A stretch of DNA of 36,388 nt, taken from positions 1-36,388 of the forward strand of contig JAABSJ010000033.1 of NCBI GenBank assembly GCA_011390515.1. The letters are read 5' to 3'. Positions 16,567 to 24,796 of this stretch are shown piece by piece; position 1 is the first letter of the stretch, and every line of letters starts with the position of its first letter. The position numbers and the translations under genes were made by a program. The DNA comes from Oscillatoria sp. (GTDB lineage: Bacteria > Cyanobacteriota > Cyanobacteriia > Cyanobacteriales > Laspinemataceae). The notes beneath the pieces are model-generated. The model saw nothing but the letters and a program-made list of their open reading frames with translations. It did not search any database and had not been told where the DNA came from.

Positions 16567-18456
16567 TTACCGATTTTGCTCTTCCCGATTTCGGGAGAAT
16601 CGGCTCTCTTGGAACGAACTACCAATCCCTTGAAGAATCCCTCGCCCAATTAAACCAATGCCTTTCCCCAATTGAATCAGCAAATATCGCGCACTATCCC
16701 CCACGGAGAGCAAAACCGCTTTGACTCGCGGGGAAATGGCATCGCGGGTTTCTAACAGCAAGGTCACCCAGAGTCGTGGTCCTTTGAGTCCGACTAATTC
16801 TTGCCGTCGTGGGGAATAAATTTGAATTCTTTTAATTCCCCGGTCCTCCAAGATATAGAGCCAATGTCGGCTTTCAAAGATAGCTTTCGGTTCTACCCAG
16901 AGATTTTGACGACGATATTTCCAGGATAAATCATTTCTAAATCGCTCAAGTTCTCGGGTGGATAGCCAGTGCTTATCTAAAAAGTTGAGTTTAATTTCTT
17001 CTACATCTGCGACGCGATTTAAGAGGGGTTGAATGACAGCATTGGCAACCTGAATGATCAGGTTTTCCAGTAAGGCAGTGGCGCGCTCGATGGATTGCGG
17101 GTCTTCCGGGGGGTAGATCACATTTTCGATCGCCAAGGGAATTTGATAGAGGAGATAGGCTAATAAATCCAGAACGAGAGGGATTTTATTTAATAAAGCA
17201 CCTTCGACAATCTCTATTTCTTCCAGTAAAAAGGGTACTAGGTCAAACTCACCGAGGGCATTAGGGGAGGAATTCCTTAATTCGAGGGTGATGGAATAGT
17301 ATTTACCAAAATAGGCAGTGACGGACATTTCCCATAAATCGCGGATGATGCGATCGCGTTTTGAGGGCAGTTCCGTAGCCTGGACTTGAGCATACCGCAG
17401 TTGGGCCAAAATTTCCTCAAATTGGTGCAGAACTGTATAGAGCAATTCTTGCTTTTTGTCAAGGTACAGGATATCAATTTCTAGGACAGTATCCGTGAGG
17501 TTTGCTAAGGGAGTATCGATTTTCTCGGCGATCGCCTCCAGTAATGGGCGAGGCTGATGAATCGGGCTCAGTTTTGAACCGCTCAGGGGTAACAACTCGG
17601 ACGCAGAAGCTCTGACTAGGCTAGTGCGATCGCTCGATGTTCCGGGGCGATTGGGGCGTTCTGGGGGTGCAGGGATGCGGTTAGGTTGCCGGGGAGAATT
17701 GACTGGAGGACGGAACTCGCCAAGGTTCGCAGACAGAGGAGGTGGCGGTTCGCTCACTGGGGGAGCCAACAACTTATTCACCATCCAACGAGCGGTGAGG
17801 AGTTCCCGGCGGCGGCCCTGCCAAAACAAGCGGTCAAAATCCGATAAGCGATCGCCTTGCAGATACTGATCAACCTGGCGAATTTCGGCATCAATTTGAC
17901 GCAAACCCGAGAGGCGCAGGTCTTCGAGCAGAACGCCAATGAGTCCACCCCGCCTAGAAATTCCGCGACTTGGCCCCGTCAAGACCCGAAGATTGCCCCC
18001 GCTCCCCCAATAGGTTTCCCCCGATGCCACAGTCCGGATCGCCTGAAGCAGTTCTGATCCGGCTATCCCTTTCGGACAGTATCCTTTGACATTCCCGGGA
18101 TACTCGGCCCCTCCCGGGTTAGGGGCTGGCGATCGACCCAACAACAACAGAGACACCCGAGGGTATCGTTCCCAGAGTGTTGCCATCAAGGTGAAACTCG
18201 TGACCCCAGAGGGTTCGGTGCGGCCTAACTCCAAGTCCAACAAGACCACATCCACCGGGCGATCGGCAGGAGGTGGGGCACTCGCCGTAGGCGCTACAGG
18301 AGGAGCTAGAGTAGAGAGGGTCTCTAAGGCACGAGTCCCGTCAGTGGTTTGACCCACCACTTGCAGATCCGTTGATTGCTCACACAAGCTGGACAGACCC
18401 AATAAGAAAATCGGGTCTTGATCAATCAATAGCAGTTGAAAAGGGGGCTGACTCAC
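16567..18456 (-). CDS. Receiver-like domain fused to DUF3685
   Basis: A 629-residue protein of the cyanobacterial DUF3685 type. Residues 1-165 resemble a response-regulator receiver: LLLIDQDPIFLLGLSSL with the acidic pocket, VDVVLLDLELG with the likely phospho-acceptor Asp, and GYCPKG with the conserved Lys. The receiver is stretched by Pro/Ala-rich inserts. A Pro/Arg-rich linker follows, and the C-terminal 300 or so residues form DUF3685, with features such as YFGKYYSITLELRNSS, LNFLDKHWLSTRELERFRN and a final hydrophobic segment (VKAVLLSVGDSARYLLIQLG). There is no output DNA-binding helix-turn-helix. The start is GTG (CAC at 18454-18456 on plus) without a clear ribosome site, chosen because it begins the receiver fold. 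Function of DUF3685 is unknown. The upstream minus-strand gene ends 170 bases away; an operon is possible. Confidence 0.85.
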   Translation of the reverse strand: MSQPPFQLLLIDQDPIFLLGLSSLCEQSTDLQVVGQTTDGTRALETLSTLAPPVAPTASAPPPADRPVDVVLLDLELGRTEPSGVTSFTLMATLWERYPRVSLLLLGRSPAPNPGGAEYPGNVKGYCPKGIAGSELLQAIRTVASGETYWGSGGNLRVLTGPSRGISRRGGLIGVLLEDLRLSGLRQIDAEIRQVDQYLQGDRLSDFDRLFWQGRRRELLTARWMVNKLLAPPVSEPPPPLSANLGEFRPPVNSPRQPNRIPAPPERPNRPGTSSDRTSLVRASASELLPLSGSKLSPIHQPRPLLEAIAEKIDTPLANLTDTVLEIDILYLDKKQELLYTVLHQFEEILAQLRYAQVQATELPSKRDRIIRDLWEMSVTAYFGKYYSITLELRNSSPNALGEFDLVPFLLEEIEIVEGALLNKIPLVLDLLAYLLYQIPLAIENVIYPPEDPQSIERATALLENLIIQVANAVIQPLLNRVADVEEIKLNFLDKHWLSTRELERFRNDLSWKYRRQNLWVEPKAIFESRHWLYILEDRGIKRIQIYSPRRQELVGLKGPRLWVTLLLETRDAISPRVKAVLLSVGDSARYLLIQLGKGIGLIGRGILQGIGSSFQESRFSRNREEQNR

Positions 18457-18626
18457 GGCAGAAATGAGTTAAAGGGCTGGGATAGGGGAGCCAGAACAGA
18501 GCGGGTCGGGGAAAGCCCCGAAAAAATCAGCCTTTTCCAGACCCCCCGAGTGTTCTCTGGGGTGACTAGATCCCATTGTAAGCTAACCTCTCAATTTCAA
18601 TCCGACGCGACCCCAGGAAAGGGATT

Positions 18627-20999
18627 TTATTCAATCCCATCAATAGGCAAGGGAGCATAAGAGTCTTCAGGGTTGGAGGCTGGAACCGAGTCTTGATAGG
18701 CCGGTGCGGGTTCCTCATAGTAAGAACTGGGTTGTTCATAGTAGGGTTCGGGAGCTTGATAGGCTGCTGCCGGTGGCTCCTGATAAACGGGTTCCGGCTC
18801 ATAGTAGGGTTCCGGCTCATAGTAGGGTTCCGGCTCATAGTAGGGCTCCGGCTCATAGTAGGGCTCGGGAGCTTGATAGGCTGCTGCCGGTGGCTCCTGA
18901 TAAACGGGTTCCTGATAGACCGGAGCCGGTTCCTGATAGACCGGAGCCTGGTCTTGATAGACCGGAGCCGGTGCTTGATAGACCGGAGCCGGTGCTTGAT
19001 AGGCGGAGCGGGCCGCTTCCGCTTCCCGGGCGGCATAGATGGCATCGAGTTGGGCATTCCAACGAGCGATCGCCGTTCGCGCTTCAGAATACAAAGCACG
19101 ACCGGAGCCAATTTTAGAGGCCGTATTGATTGCCTTGGTGAGACTGCCCTGGGCCGCCAATGTGGCGGCTTGGTCGAGAATCGGTCGGTCTTCAGCAATT
19201 TGAATCTCGCTGACCCATTTTCCGATATTTTCTGAGGCTTCTTTATGTAAAGCTCGACCCTCCGCAATTTTTTTGGCTTCGTTGACGGCTTCTTGGAGTT
19301 GACCGGCTTGGGCGAGAGCCTGGGCGCTCGCCAGGATGGGTCGATCTTCAAGGGTTTCAACCTGTTTGTTCCATTTGGCAATCAGGGTTTGGGCTTCAAT
19401 CCGCAGGGGCCGTCCTTGGGCGACCTGTTGGGCCGAGGAGATCGCATTTCTCAATGCCACAATATTATTGGAGTCCGCGATCGCCTTGGCGGCGACGACA
19501 TAACCTCGGTCTTCAATTTGTTCAATTTCCTTGCGCCATTGGGCGATCGGGGTTTGAGCATCGAGACGTCCGGGGCGATCCATTGCCACCATTTCAGCTT
19601 GGGCGATCGCCAACTGCATCAGCATGGGGTGACGGAAACTGGCCACAGCTTGGGCCATCTGAACCTGAAACAGGTCCTGTTTGTGCTGATTCCATCGGAC
19701 CAAGTTTTCTTGAGCTTGGCTGTACATCGGACTGTCGGATTGGATCTGACCGGCGATCATAGAGGCTTCTAGGAACGCAAACAGGCGATCGGGGATGGGT
19801 CCGGCGGGTTTGTCATTTTGGACCAGGGCTCGGGCTGAGCTCAGGTGAATCAAGTCCTGACTTTCCCCATAAACCGTGGTATCGGAGGGAATCCACTTGG
19901 CTGCGGAGATGGCTCCATCAAAATTGCCACTTTGGAAGCGAGTTTTGGCGATCGCCAGCAATTCGGCACTCCATCGGTTAATCTCCTGATTCGCCTGCTC
20001 TCGAACATATCGTTGGGGGTTAATTTGTCGCGCCAGGTCGATGGCGCGGACTAACTCCTCTGCGGTCCGGTTATAGACCAAATAGCGGGCATCTTCTAAC
20101 TGTTTCCAAGCTGCCTTTTCAGCGACAATTCGCTGCTGTAGTTCTCCATAGCGGGTGGAACGCCAGTGGACGTTATCCAATTTAAGCAAATCTCGCATCT
20201 GATCCTCGACTCCGCTCCAGTTACGAGCTTTCAGTGCGGCTTGAGCTTGATCGTAGATCCCTTGACCCTGGTCCCAGTCAGCCTGCCAAATTTGTAATTC
20301 TTGTTCGACTTGGGCGTACACTGGGTTGGTTTTAGGAATTTTTTCGACAATGGCATTGGCCCCGTTTAAATCCCCGGCCATAAATTTCTGCCGTGCCAAG
20401 TCTAGAATTAGAGCGGACCATTCTCCGACTAATTTATCTCCCTGACCTCGGAGGGGATGGTCTGCGGGCCAGCTTTCCACCAGTTCGATTCCCGCGACCA
20501 GCCGGTCTAAGTCCCCGGTTTTGGCCGCATTTTGAGCACAGTAGAGGCGATCGCGCTCGGTGGACCCAACCCCGAGAGCATCACAATCAATCGGTGGGGG
20601 CATGGTGAGTAACCACCGCAGGGATACGGCTCCCATGCTGGTACAAGCGACCAGCAGACTCAGCCAGAGTAAATGCCATCCCCATAAAAGACTTCGACCC
20701 TTTTCGGTTCGAGGTTTCTGTTCCGTGGCGACTAGCGCCCCTGTCTGATTCTCGTCCTGATTTTTCGGCTTTTTCTGGACCGGAAGGCGGAATTTCCAGC
20801 CCCACCCCTTGACGGATTTGGGGGGGTGTTGGGCCAGTTCCCTGCCTTGGGTTAATGTATCGCCGGTTTCTGATTGATTGCGCTGCGATCGCCCACCCCA
20901 TAACCGAGCGGCGATCGCTGCTTTAATACGTCCATCCCGCCGTCTGCGAATGCGGTGGTTTGGCTGTGTACTGGATTGGTCAAATTGTTTTCTCACCAT
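18627..20999 (-). CDS. Single-span membrane protein with helical repeats and Tyr/Pro/Glu-rich repeat tail
   Basis: A 790-residue protein similar in plan to cyanobacterial proteins often labelled 'chromosome segregation ATPase', although no ATPase motif is visible. The basic N-terminal region (1-100) is followed by one TM helix near 104-131 (LLWLSLLVACTSMGAVSLRW). Charge distribution puts the N-terminus inside and the bulk outside. The middle consists of repeated helical units with a recurring pattern (IAQWRKEIEQIEDRGYVVA; LIAKWNKQVETLEDRPIL; NIGKWVSEIQIAEDRPIL; AIARWNAQLDAI). The last 125 residues are low-complexity: several YQAPAPV/YQEPAPV units, four consecutive YYEPEP units, two copies of PPAAAYQAPEPYYE. 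ATG 20999 has AGG about ten bases upstream. The repeat tail suggests an extended spacer or binding arm in the periplasm. Function unknown. Confidence 0.82.
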   Translation of the reverse strand: MVRKQFDQSSTQPNHRIRRRRDGRIKAAIAARLWGGRSQRNQSETGDTLTQGRELAQHPPKSVKGWGWKFRLPVQKKPKNQDENQTGALVATEQKPRTEKGRSLLWGWHLLWLSLLVACTSMGAVSLRWLLTMPPPIDCDALGVGSTERDRLYCAQNAAKTGDLDRLVAGIELVESWPADHPLRGQGDKLVGEWSALILDLARQKFMAGDLNGANAIVEKIPKTNPVYAQVEQELQIWQADWDQGQGIYDQAQAALKARNWSGVEDQMRDLLKLDNVHWRSTRYGELQQRIVAEKAAWKQLEDARYLVYNRTAEELVRAIDLARQINPQRYVREQANQEINRWSAELLAIAKTRFQSGNFDGAISAAKWIPSDTTVYGESQDLIHLSSARALVQNDKPAGPIPDRLFAFLEASMIAGQIQSDSPMYSQAQENLVRWNQHKQDLFQVQMAQAVASFRHPMLMQLAIAQAEMVAMDRPGRLDAQTPIAQWRKEIEQIEDRGYVVAAKAIADSNNIVALRNAISSAQQVAQGRPLRIEAQTLIAKWNKQVETLEDRPILASAQALAQAGQLQEAVNEAKKIAEGRALHKEASENIGKWVSEIQIAEDRPILDQAATLAAQGSLTKAINTASKIGSGRALYSEARTAIARWNAQLDAIYAAREAEAARSAYQAPAPVYQAPAPVYQDQAPVYQEPAPVYQEPVYQEPPAAAYQAPEPYYEPEPYYEPEPYYEPEPYYEPEPVYQEPPAAAYQAPEPYYEQPSSYYEEPAPAYQDSVPASNPEDSYAPLPIDGIE
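18654..19006 (-). repeat. Tandem coding repeats in the membrane-protein tail
   Basis: In-frame minisatellite encoding the Tyr/Pro/Glu tail. Four consecutive 18-base units encode YYEPEP (about 18795-18866), flanked on both sides by a longer repeat encoding PVYQEPPAAAYQAPEPYY, with 15- to 24-base YQxPAPV units further upstream. All units are multiples of three, so unit number can change without a frameshift. Confidence 0.8.
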
Positions 21000-21477
21000 T
21001 GCTTCAGCCTGTCCCTACAATGCCGACTTGTATTGGCACATCTTTCTAATTCTTGATTACCGGGTAGAGACGGGAAAATATGGGGTCTCTCCACTGTAGT
21101 TGCTGTTCGATTGAGTCTATCCTTGAGGGTCACACTTGCAAGCGATACCCACCCCCTAGGATATAAACTGTGCTTGCTCCCTTGGGGATCACCCTAGATT
21201 CTACCTGAGGGCTTAGATTCATGCTAAAAACAGAGTCTTTTAAATACATCCGTACCAAATGCTTTTACCGTTTGCCTGATGCCTCAGATCCAGATTGAAT
21301 TCGAGATCATCTGTTTGTCTCAATGACAAGCCTCTTGCGGGATATATCCTGGATTGCTCATCCTAGAAATTTATAAGATAAAGGATCAATTTAGAAGATA
21401 GATTGTCCTCTTGGTTGATGCATCACTTCCCAATCGTGATTTTCCGGTTTAAAGGAGCTAGAGTTTTTCTGGCTTCG
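21000..21477. other. Spacer upstream of the membrane-protein gene
   Basis: No gene supported on either strand. The left part should hold the promoter of the minus-strand membrane-protein gene. I see no clear RNA gene or operator. Confidence 0.4.
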
Positions 21478-21505
21478 GACCCCGTGGGCGATCGCCCACG
21501 GGGTC
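21478..21505. repeat. 28-base perfect palindrome centred on a HIP1 site
   Basis: The 14 bases GACCCCGTGGGCGA are followed directly by their exact reverse complement, with no loop. The centre is GCGATCGC. Short flanks GGCT (from 21471) and AGCC further right extend the symmetry loosely. Such a strong cruciform-capable site could be a protein-binding site, a transcription end, or a repeat remnant. Confidence 0.8.
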
Positions 21506-21732
21506 TATGATGGAGCCCCCTGAACTGTTATCAAAATTCATCCCCAATTTCAAAACCGTGCTAAAAGTCTAAACTCTATAGCGATTTTGTTCCACTTTTC
21601 AAGCAGTTTAGCTTGAAGTTTTGGGAACGGGTATCAAAAACTCATGGAGTGGGGGCATTTCCCTGGAGACTAGGACTGGGTAAAGCATTCAATCACAGCA
21701 ACAAGAAACGGGAGCATCTCAATTTGTTCAAG

Positions 21733-21795
21733 AGACCTAACCCCCCAGCCCCCTGCCCACCTCTCCGGTGGGGAGGGGGGCAGGGGGGAGAGGTC
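21733..21795. repeat. GC-rich inverted repeat
   Basis: A long imperfect hairpin runs from GACCTAACCCCCCAG to the matching GGGGGGAGAGGTC, with an inner stem CCTGCCCACC / GGTGGGGAGG. It belongs to a type of C-tract/G-tract dispersed hairpin common between genes of filamentous cyanobacteria (recognised by appearance). Confidence 0.6.
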
Positions 21796-21828
21796 CGATT
21801 GGTTTTTAGGCAACATTGAGATGGTCCC

Positions 21829-21859
21829 CAATCCACAGGGTTTCTAGCCCTGTGGATTG
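21829..21859 (-). terminator. 12-bp hairpin after the Fur-family gene
   Basis: CAATCCACAGGG (21829-21840), loop TTTCTAG, CCCTGTGGATTG (21848-21859): a perfect 12-bp stem 20 bases beyond the Fur-family stop on the minus strand. Position fits a terminator for that gene, but no T-run follows on minus, so it is not a classic intrinsic terminator. Confidence 0.5.
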
Positions 21860-21878
21860 AATGCTGTACCCGGAAGCT

Positions 21879-22364
21879 CTAGGCGATCGCCCCAGGGTCT
21901 GTAGCCTTCTCGGTTTGTTCATGGGATTGCTGATAACGATATCCGAAAAAATTAATTTGATATTCCACAATCCGGACCCCAGTTTGGGCTTCGACTTGTC
22001 GGATTAACTCATCGGGTAATTCGATCTGAACGTCCAGCAGTTGATTGGTGTCGATGCAGTTAACGTGACTGTGAGCATCGCTGATATTCCCATACAACCG
22101 ACCATCTGAGCGTTCGATGCATTCGATAATCCCTTGGTTTGAGAGGGCTTCGAGGTTTTGGTAGACGGATGTATGTCCGATCGCCTTCCCCCCACGATTG
22201 AGGCGATCGTAAATTTCTCTAGCAGAAAGATGCTCTTGCTCGGTCCAGAGCAACTCTAGGATAAAGCGCCGCTGTCGCGACAGTCGCATTCCCAAACTTT
22301 GGCAGCGATTGAGGGCATCTTCTAAGGAGCGAATGGGTTTAACGGATACTACCTGTTTTTTCAT
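21879..22364 (-). CDS. Fur-family metalloregulator, FurC/PerR-like
   Basis: A 161-residue DNA-binding regulator of the Fur superfamily. The N-terminal winged helix carries RCQSLGMRLSRQRRFILELL and the recognition region SAREIYDRLNRGGKAIGHTSVYQNLEALSNQGII. The metal/dimer domain contains RLYGNISDAHSHVNC. The N-terminal SVKPIRSLEDALNRCQ and the core strongly resemble what I recall of cyanobacterial FurC (PerR) proteins, which sense peroxide. The CxxC pairs that form the structural zinc site in many Fur proteins are missing. PerR-type function is thus likely but not certain; Fur or Zur roles are less likely. The ATG at 22364 begins the conserved N-terminus; no strong ribosome site is seen. No target gene is adjacent. 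Confidence 0.88.
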   Translation of the reverse strand: MKKQVVSVKPIRSLEDALNRCQSLGMRLSRQRRFILELLWTEQEHLSAREIYDRLNRGGKAIGHTSVYQNLEALSNQGIIECIERSDGRLYGNISDAHSHVNCIDTNQLLDVQIELPDELIRQVEAQTGVRIVEYQINFFGYRYQQSHEQTEKATDPGAIA

Positions 22365-22998
22365 AGTTTTGTGTTGAGTTATTCATTTAATGGCAAAATT
22401 AATTAAGGATGTATCCTGTCCCCTTTAATAGTTATAGCGGGTTTCACCGAACCTGGAAGTTAGGGATTGGGGCGATGAAGGTCGGCGAGGATCTCGTCAC
22501 TGGGAGGGGGAACCGGACTCATGGTGTTGACAGGATTGAGATCATTCTATCGTAGGCTTCGTTTGTCCGTGGGCGATCGCCAAGGAGATGACCCGGGTCA
22601 GCCACAGTCTTGCTTCAGTTGGCTGCGGTTGTGGACCCTGGTGCATCCTCACCCTCTGTGCATCCTCCATCTGCAACCCCTCAAGCCGATGCTGCTCCTG
22701 TAGAATAGGTTACCGATTCACCCCCTGGGTTACAGTTTTCTGATTTTAGCTAAAACAGCAGAAGCCCCGGGATCTATCTGAAAGATGAGCGTCGGGATGA
22801 ATGGGAGTGAGTTGATGTGGGATGGTTAACCATCAGGGCTTGACAACCACCCACCCCGACACCACCGAACCCTAAAACTTGTTGCATTGTCAATTGCATT
22901 CCTGATATGATAACGATCTGGTCGTTGACCAACTAGAGTGACTAAAACGCCCATAAGGTAGTAGCACAATCTAGAAAGCCAATCCGTCACTGTAAGCC
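22365..22998. other. Spacer upstream of the Fur-family gene
   Basis: The first 50 bases, AT-rich (ATTAATTAA near 22397-22405), should contain the Fur-family promoter and possibly an autoregulatory site, but no clean inverted repeat is seen. Further right, short frames encode Ala/Pro-rich stretches without recognisable identity. No gene supported. Confidence 0.4.
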
Positions 22999-23264
22999 AT
23001 GAGCAACCCATACGGAAAGGACGTAAAGCAATTAAACTCCTTGGGACGCAGGGAGTCTGCCCGGTGGATGCCCGAAATACAGTAGGGCCAGCCAAAGAGT
23101 CAGTAGCAGTGTGTTGCAGAGCAACCATTGACTAAAACCTCCATTCGTTGTGTAAGACCGATATTGTTCTTTGACAGTAAAGGCGACGGCGGATGAAACG
23201 GGAAGCCTACTCTGTAATCTTTGATTCAGAGTCGGGTACGTCACTTCTACCTCCTGCCCCTGGT
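22999..23264 (+). pseudogene. Possible decayed 3' ends of IS200/IS605-type tnpB
   Basis: Two short plus-strand frames resemble the variable C-terminal tails of cyanobacterial TnpB-like proteins as I recall them. One is 22999-23085 (NPYGKDVKQLNSLGRRESAR...MPEIQ then stop). The other is 23184-23255 (GDGG, then after a frame change MKREAYSVIFDSESGTSL). The second runs in frame into the CRR6 gene and explains the meaningless 25-residue extension before its conserved start. No catalytic part of a transposase remains, and the assignment rests on tail resemblance only. Confidence 0.3.
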
Positions 23265-23267
23265 TTA

Positions 23268-23753
23268 ATGACAATTACCATCGCCCTCAATTCCGAGTCT
23301 TTGCTCAATTTGGACCTATCCCCCGTCCAAGGGGCGATCGCTAAATTATCCGCAGATCAACCCTTCACGGACCCGGATCTGTCCTTGCAGTTTGAAATCG
23401 ATTATCCCCGGGATCCGTCGGACCCCCGCGAGCTCTCGGAAATTCCCGAGATCCGTCTGTGGTTTATCCGATTAGATGCCACCTATCCCTGGTTGCCTTT
23501 GCTACTCGATCGCAAATCCGGCGAATTCGCCCGCTATGTGGCGATGTTGGTCCCTCATGAGTTTCATCGCACTGAGGGCATTCAATACAACCCGGAAGCG
23601 TTGGAAATTTTTTTGATGAACAAAATTTTTACCCTCGCCAACGTCTTGCAGGAACATGGCGTACCCAGTAAGTCTAAGCTAATTTCTCTGTCTCAGATGC
23701 TGGGTTACGAACTGGATGATGGCTTTTTTGAGTTGCTGGGGATTCACTCTTGA
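23268..23753 (+). CDS. CRR6-family NDH-1 assembly factor (DUF1817)
   Basis: A 161-residue soluble protein of the chlororespiratory reduction 6 family, found in cyanobacteria and chloroplasts. In plants CRR6 is needed to assemble the NDH subcomplex containing NdhI; the cyanobacterial member is thought to act likewise. Recognisable parts are the acidic FEIDYPRDPSDPRELSEIPEIRLWFIRLDA, then YPWLPLLLDRKSGEFARYVAMLVPHEF, and the C-terminal MNKIFTLANVLQEHG. The start is placed at the ATG at 23268 (MTITIALNSESLL); the frame is open from 23193, but the extra residues look like unrelated sequence. No ribosome site is evident. It stands alone, with no ndh genes nearby. Confidence 0.88.
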   Translation: MTITIALNSESLLNLDLSPVQGAIAKLSADQPFTDPDLSLQFEIDYPRDPSDPRELSEIPEIRLWFIRLDATYPWLPLLLDRKSGEFARYVAMLVPHEFHRTEGIQYNPEALEIFLMNKIFTLANVLQEHGVPSKSKLISLSQMLGYELDDGFFELLGIHS

Positions 23754-23813
23754 GCGTTTTCTCCCTCCAGTCAGCCCCTTACTGCCTTCATTCAATCCCG
23801 GGAGTTCGGTATA

Positions 23814-23843
23814 TTGTAGGTCCGTCTCAATCGTGAGTACAAT
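23814..23843 (+). promoter_or_regulatory. Candidate sigma-70-type promoter
   Basis: TTGTAG (23814-23819), an 18-base spacer and TACAAT (23838-23843) form a good housekeeping-type promoter directed into a region with no protein gene. It is the main reason to consider an RNA gene downstream. Confidence 0.45.
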
Positions 23844-23849
23844 AGAATT

Positions 23850-24066
23850 CAGGAGAAGGAGCATCTGACTCCGTTATTGCAGCAGGGAACAGGATACTCC
23901 CTGTGGGTTTAAAGTTCCCCCTTGCTCAGGGCTGGAATCCCGTCAACCCTGAGCTCAATCTAACCCACAAACTCATGACCCTCGAAAAGCGGACTCCACG
24001 GATTCACCCAAACTGTTAGCGCTTCATTGGCAATGCTCGATACTCAACAAATTTGGAGCAATTTTT
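23850..24066 (+). ncRNA. Candidate structured RNA, about 215 nt
   Basis: Downstream of the candidate promoter the plus strand folds into nested stems. The outer stem is TGTGGGTT (23902-23909) with AACCCACA (23962-23969). The inner stem is GCTCAGGG (23924-23931) with CCCTGAGC (23947-23954). Between them are asymmetric internal loops. A weak TGCTC/GAGCA stem (24034-24038 with 24056-24060) followed by a T-tract at 24062-24066 could end the transcript. No conserved protein frame lies here. The length and bubble-like shape recall regulatory RNAs such as 6S, but I cannot match the sequence to 6S RNA or to any named family. Confidence 0.35.
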
Positions 24067-24796
24067 CGAGATTTTCTCTCCCATAAATTATAATCAGGAT
24101 GAGCAAAAAATAAACTGGGTTCGGATCGTTGCAGGCTGGCTATCCCAGCTTCGGAATTGGCAAATCCCGGAGAAAAATTCACCTAAAAATTTTCCATTTT
24201 TTCCATCTATAGGCATAGGGCAAGCCGATTCACCTTACAACTAAATGTAGGGAATGCAGGAGAGGATCAGTGATATGATTTCCGGAAAGTTGGGAAACTC
24301 TTGCGAGTTGGGTAACTAGAGAGAATGCTCTTTAGATCATAGCTAGAGACAATTCTTTTAGAATCAGTCTCCTCAAGGCAGTCTACTCCATCGCCCAAGT
24401 GCGTGACTGGCATAAGTGACCCAATCTGCCCCTCGGAAGGAATTCCACGGCAACATTCGATATTACTTCGGTGCGATCGCCAAGTTGGGGCGAGTCCTTC
24501 CATTGGCGATCGCCCTCTCAAAACCGCGATCCTCAAGGGGATGGCAACGATCCCCTACAATGGGTCAGATGATCCCGGTCAAACTCTCGAAGGATAGTCA
24601 CCTTGAGCCATCAACAAAAAAGATTTAAAAATGGAGTTGGAGGATACATAATGACCTGAGCTATCTAAGGAGCGTGGATAATTGAGTGCCATTGTATTTA
24701 TGGATGGATCTTTTTCAACCCAAACTCACCAGGTTGTGTATGCTAAATAACGAACGGGTTATCGACTGCCAAACCGTGATCAATAGCGGGAGTGCT
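24067..24796. other. Spacer upstream of the pentapeptide-repeat gene
   Basis: No supported gene. Short frames on both strands have no recognisable product. AT-rich stretches at 24050-24250 and 24600-24650 may include promoter elements. Two GCGATCGC-type sites occur near 24475-24512. Confidence 0.4.

Noticed and set aside
18693-19235. Plus-strand frames of 137-180 codons with regular IGxxxLI/DRPEP repeats
   Set aside because: They are the antisense image of the tandem YQEP/YYEPEP coding repeats of the minus-strand membrane protein; repeats keep all frames open.
22460-22522. Minus-strand 20-codon frame reading MSPVPPPSDEILADLHRPNP
   Set aside because: The end resembles the start of HEAT-repeat proteins, but it stops at once and nothing continues it in any frame; too short to support.
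23032-23274. Minus-strand 80-codon frame with a hydrophobic segment (LLLTLWLALLYFG)
   Set aside because: It overlaps the conserved start of CRR6 and the transposase-tail remnants; no ribosome site or family resemblance.
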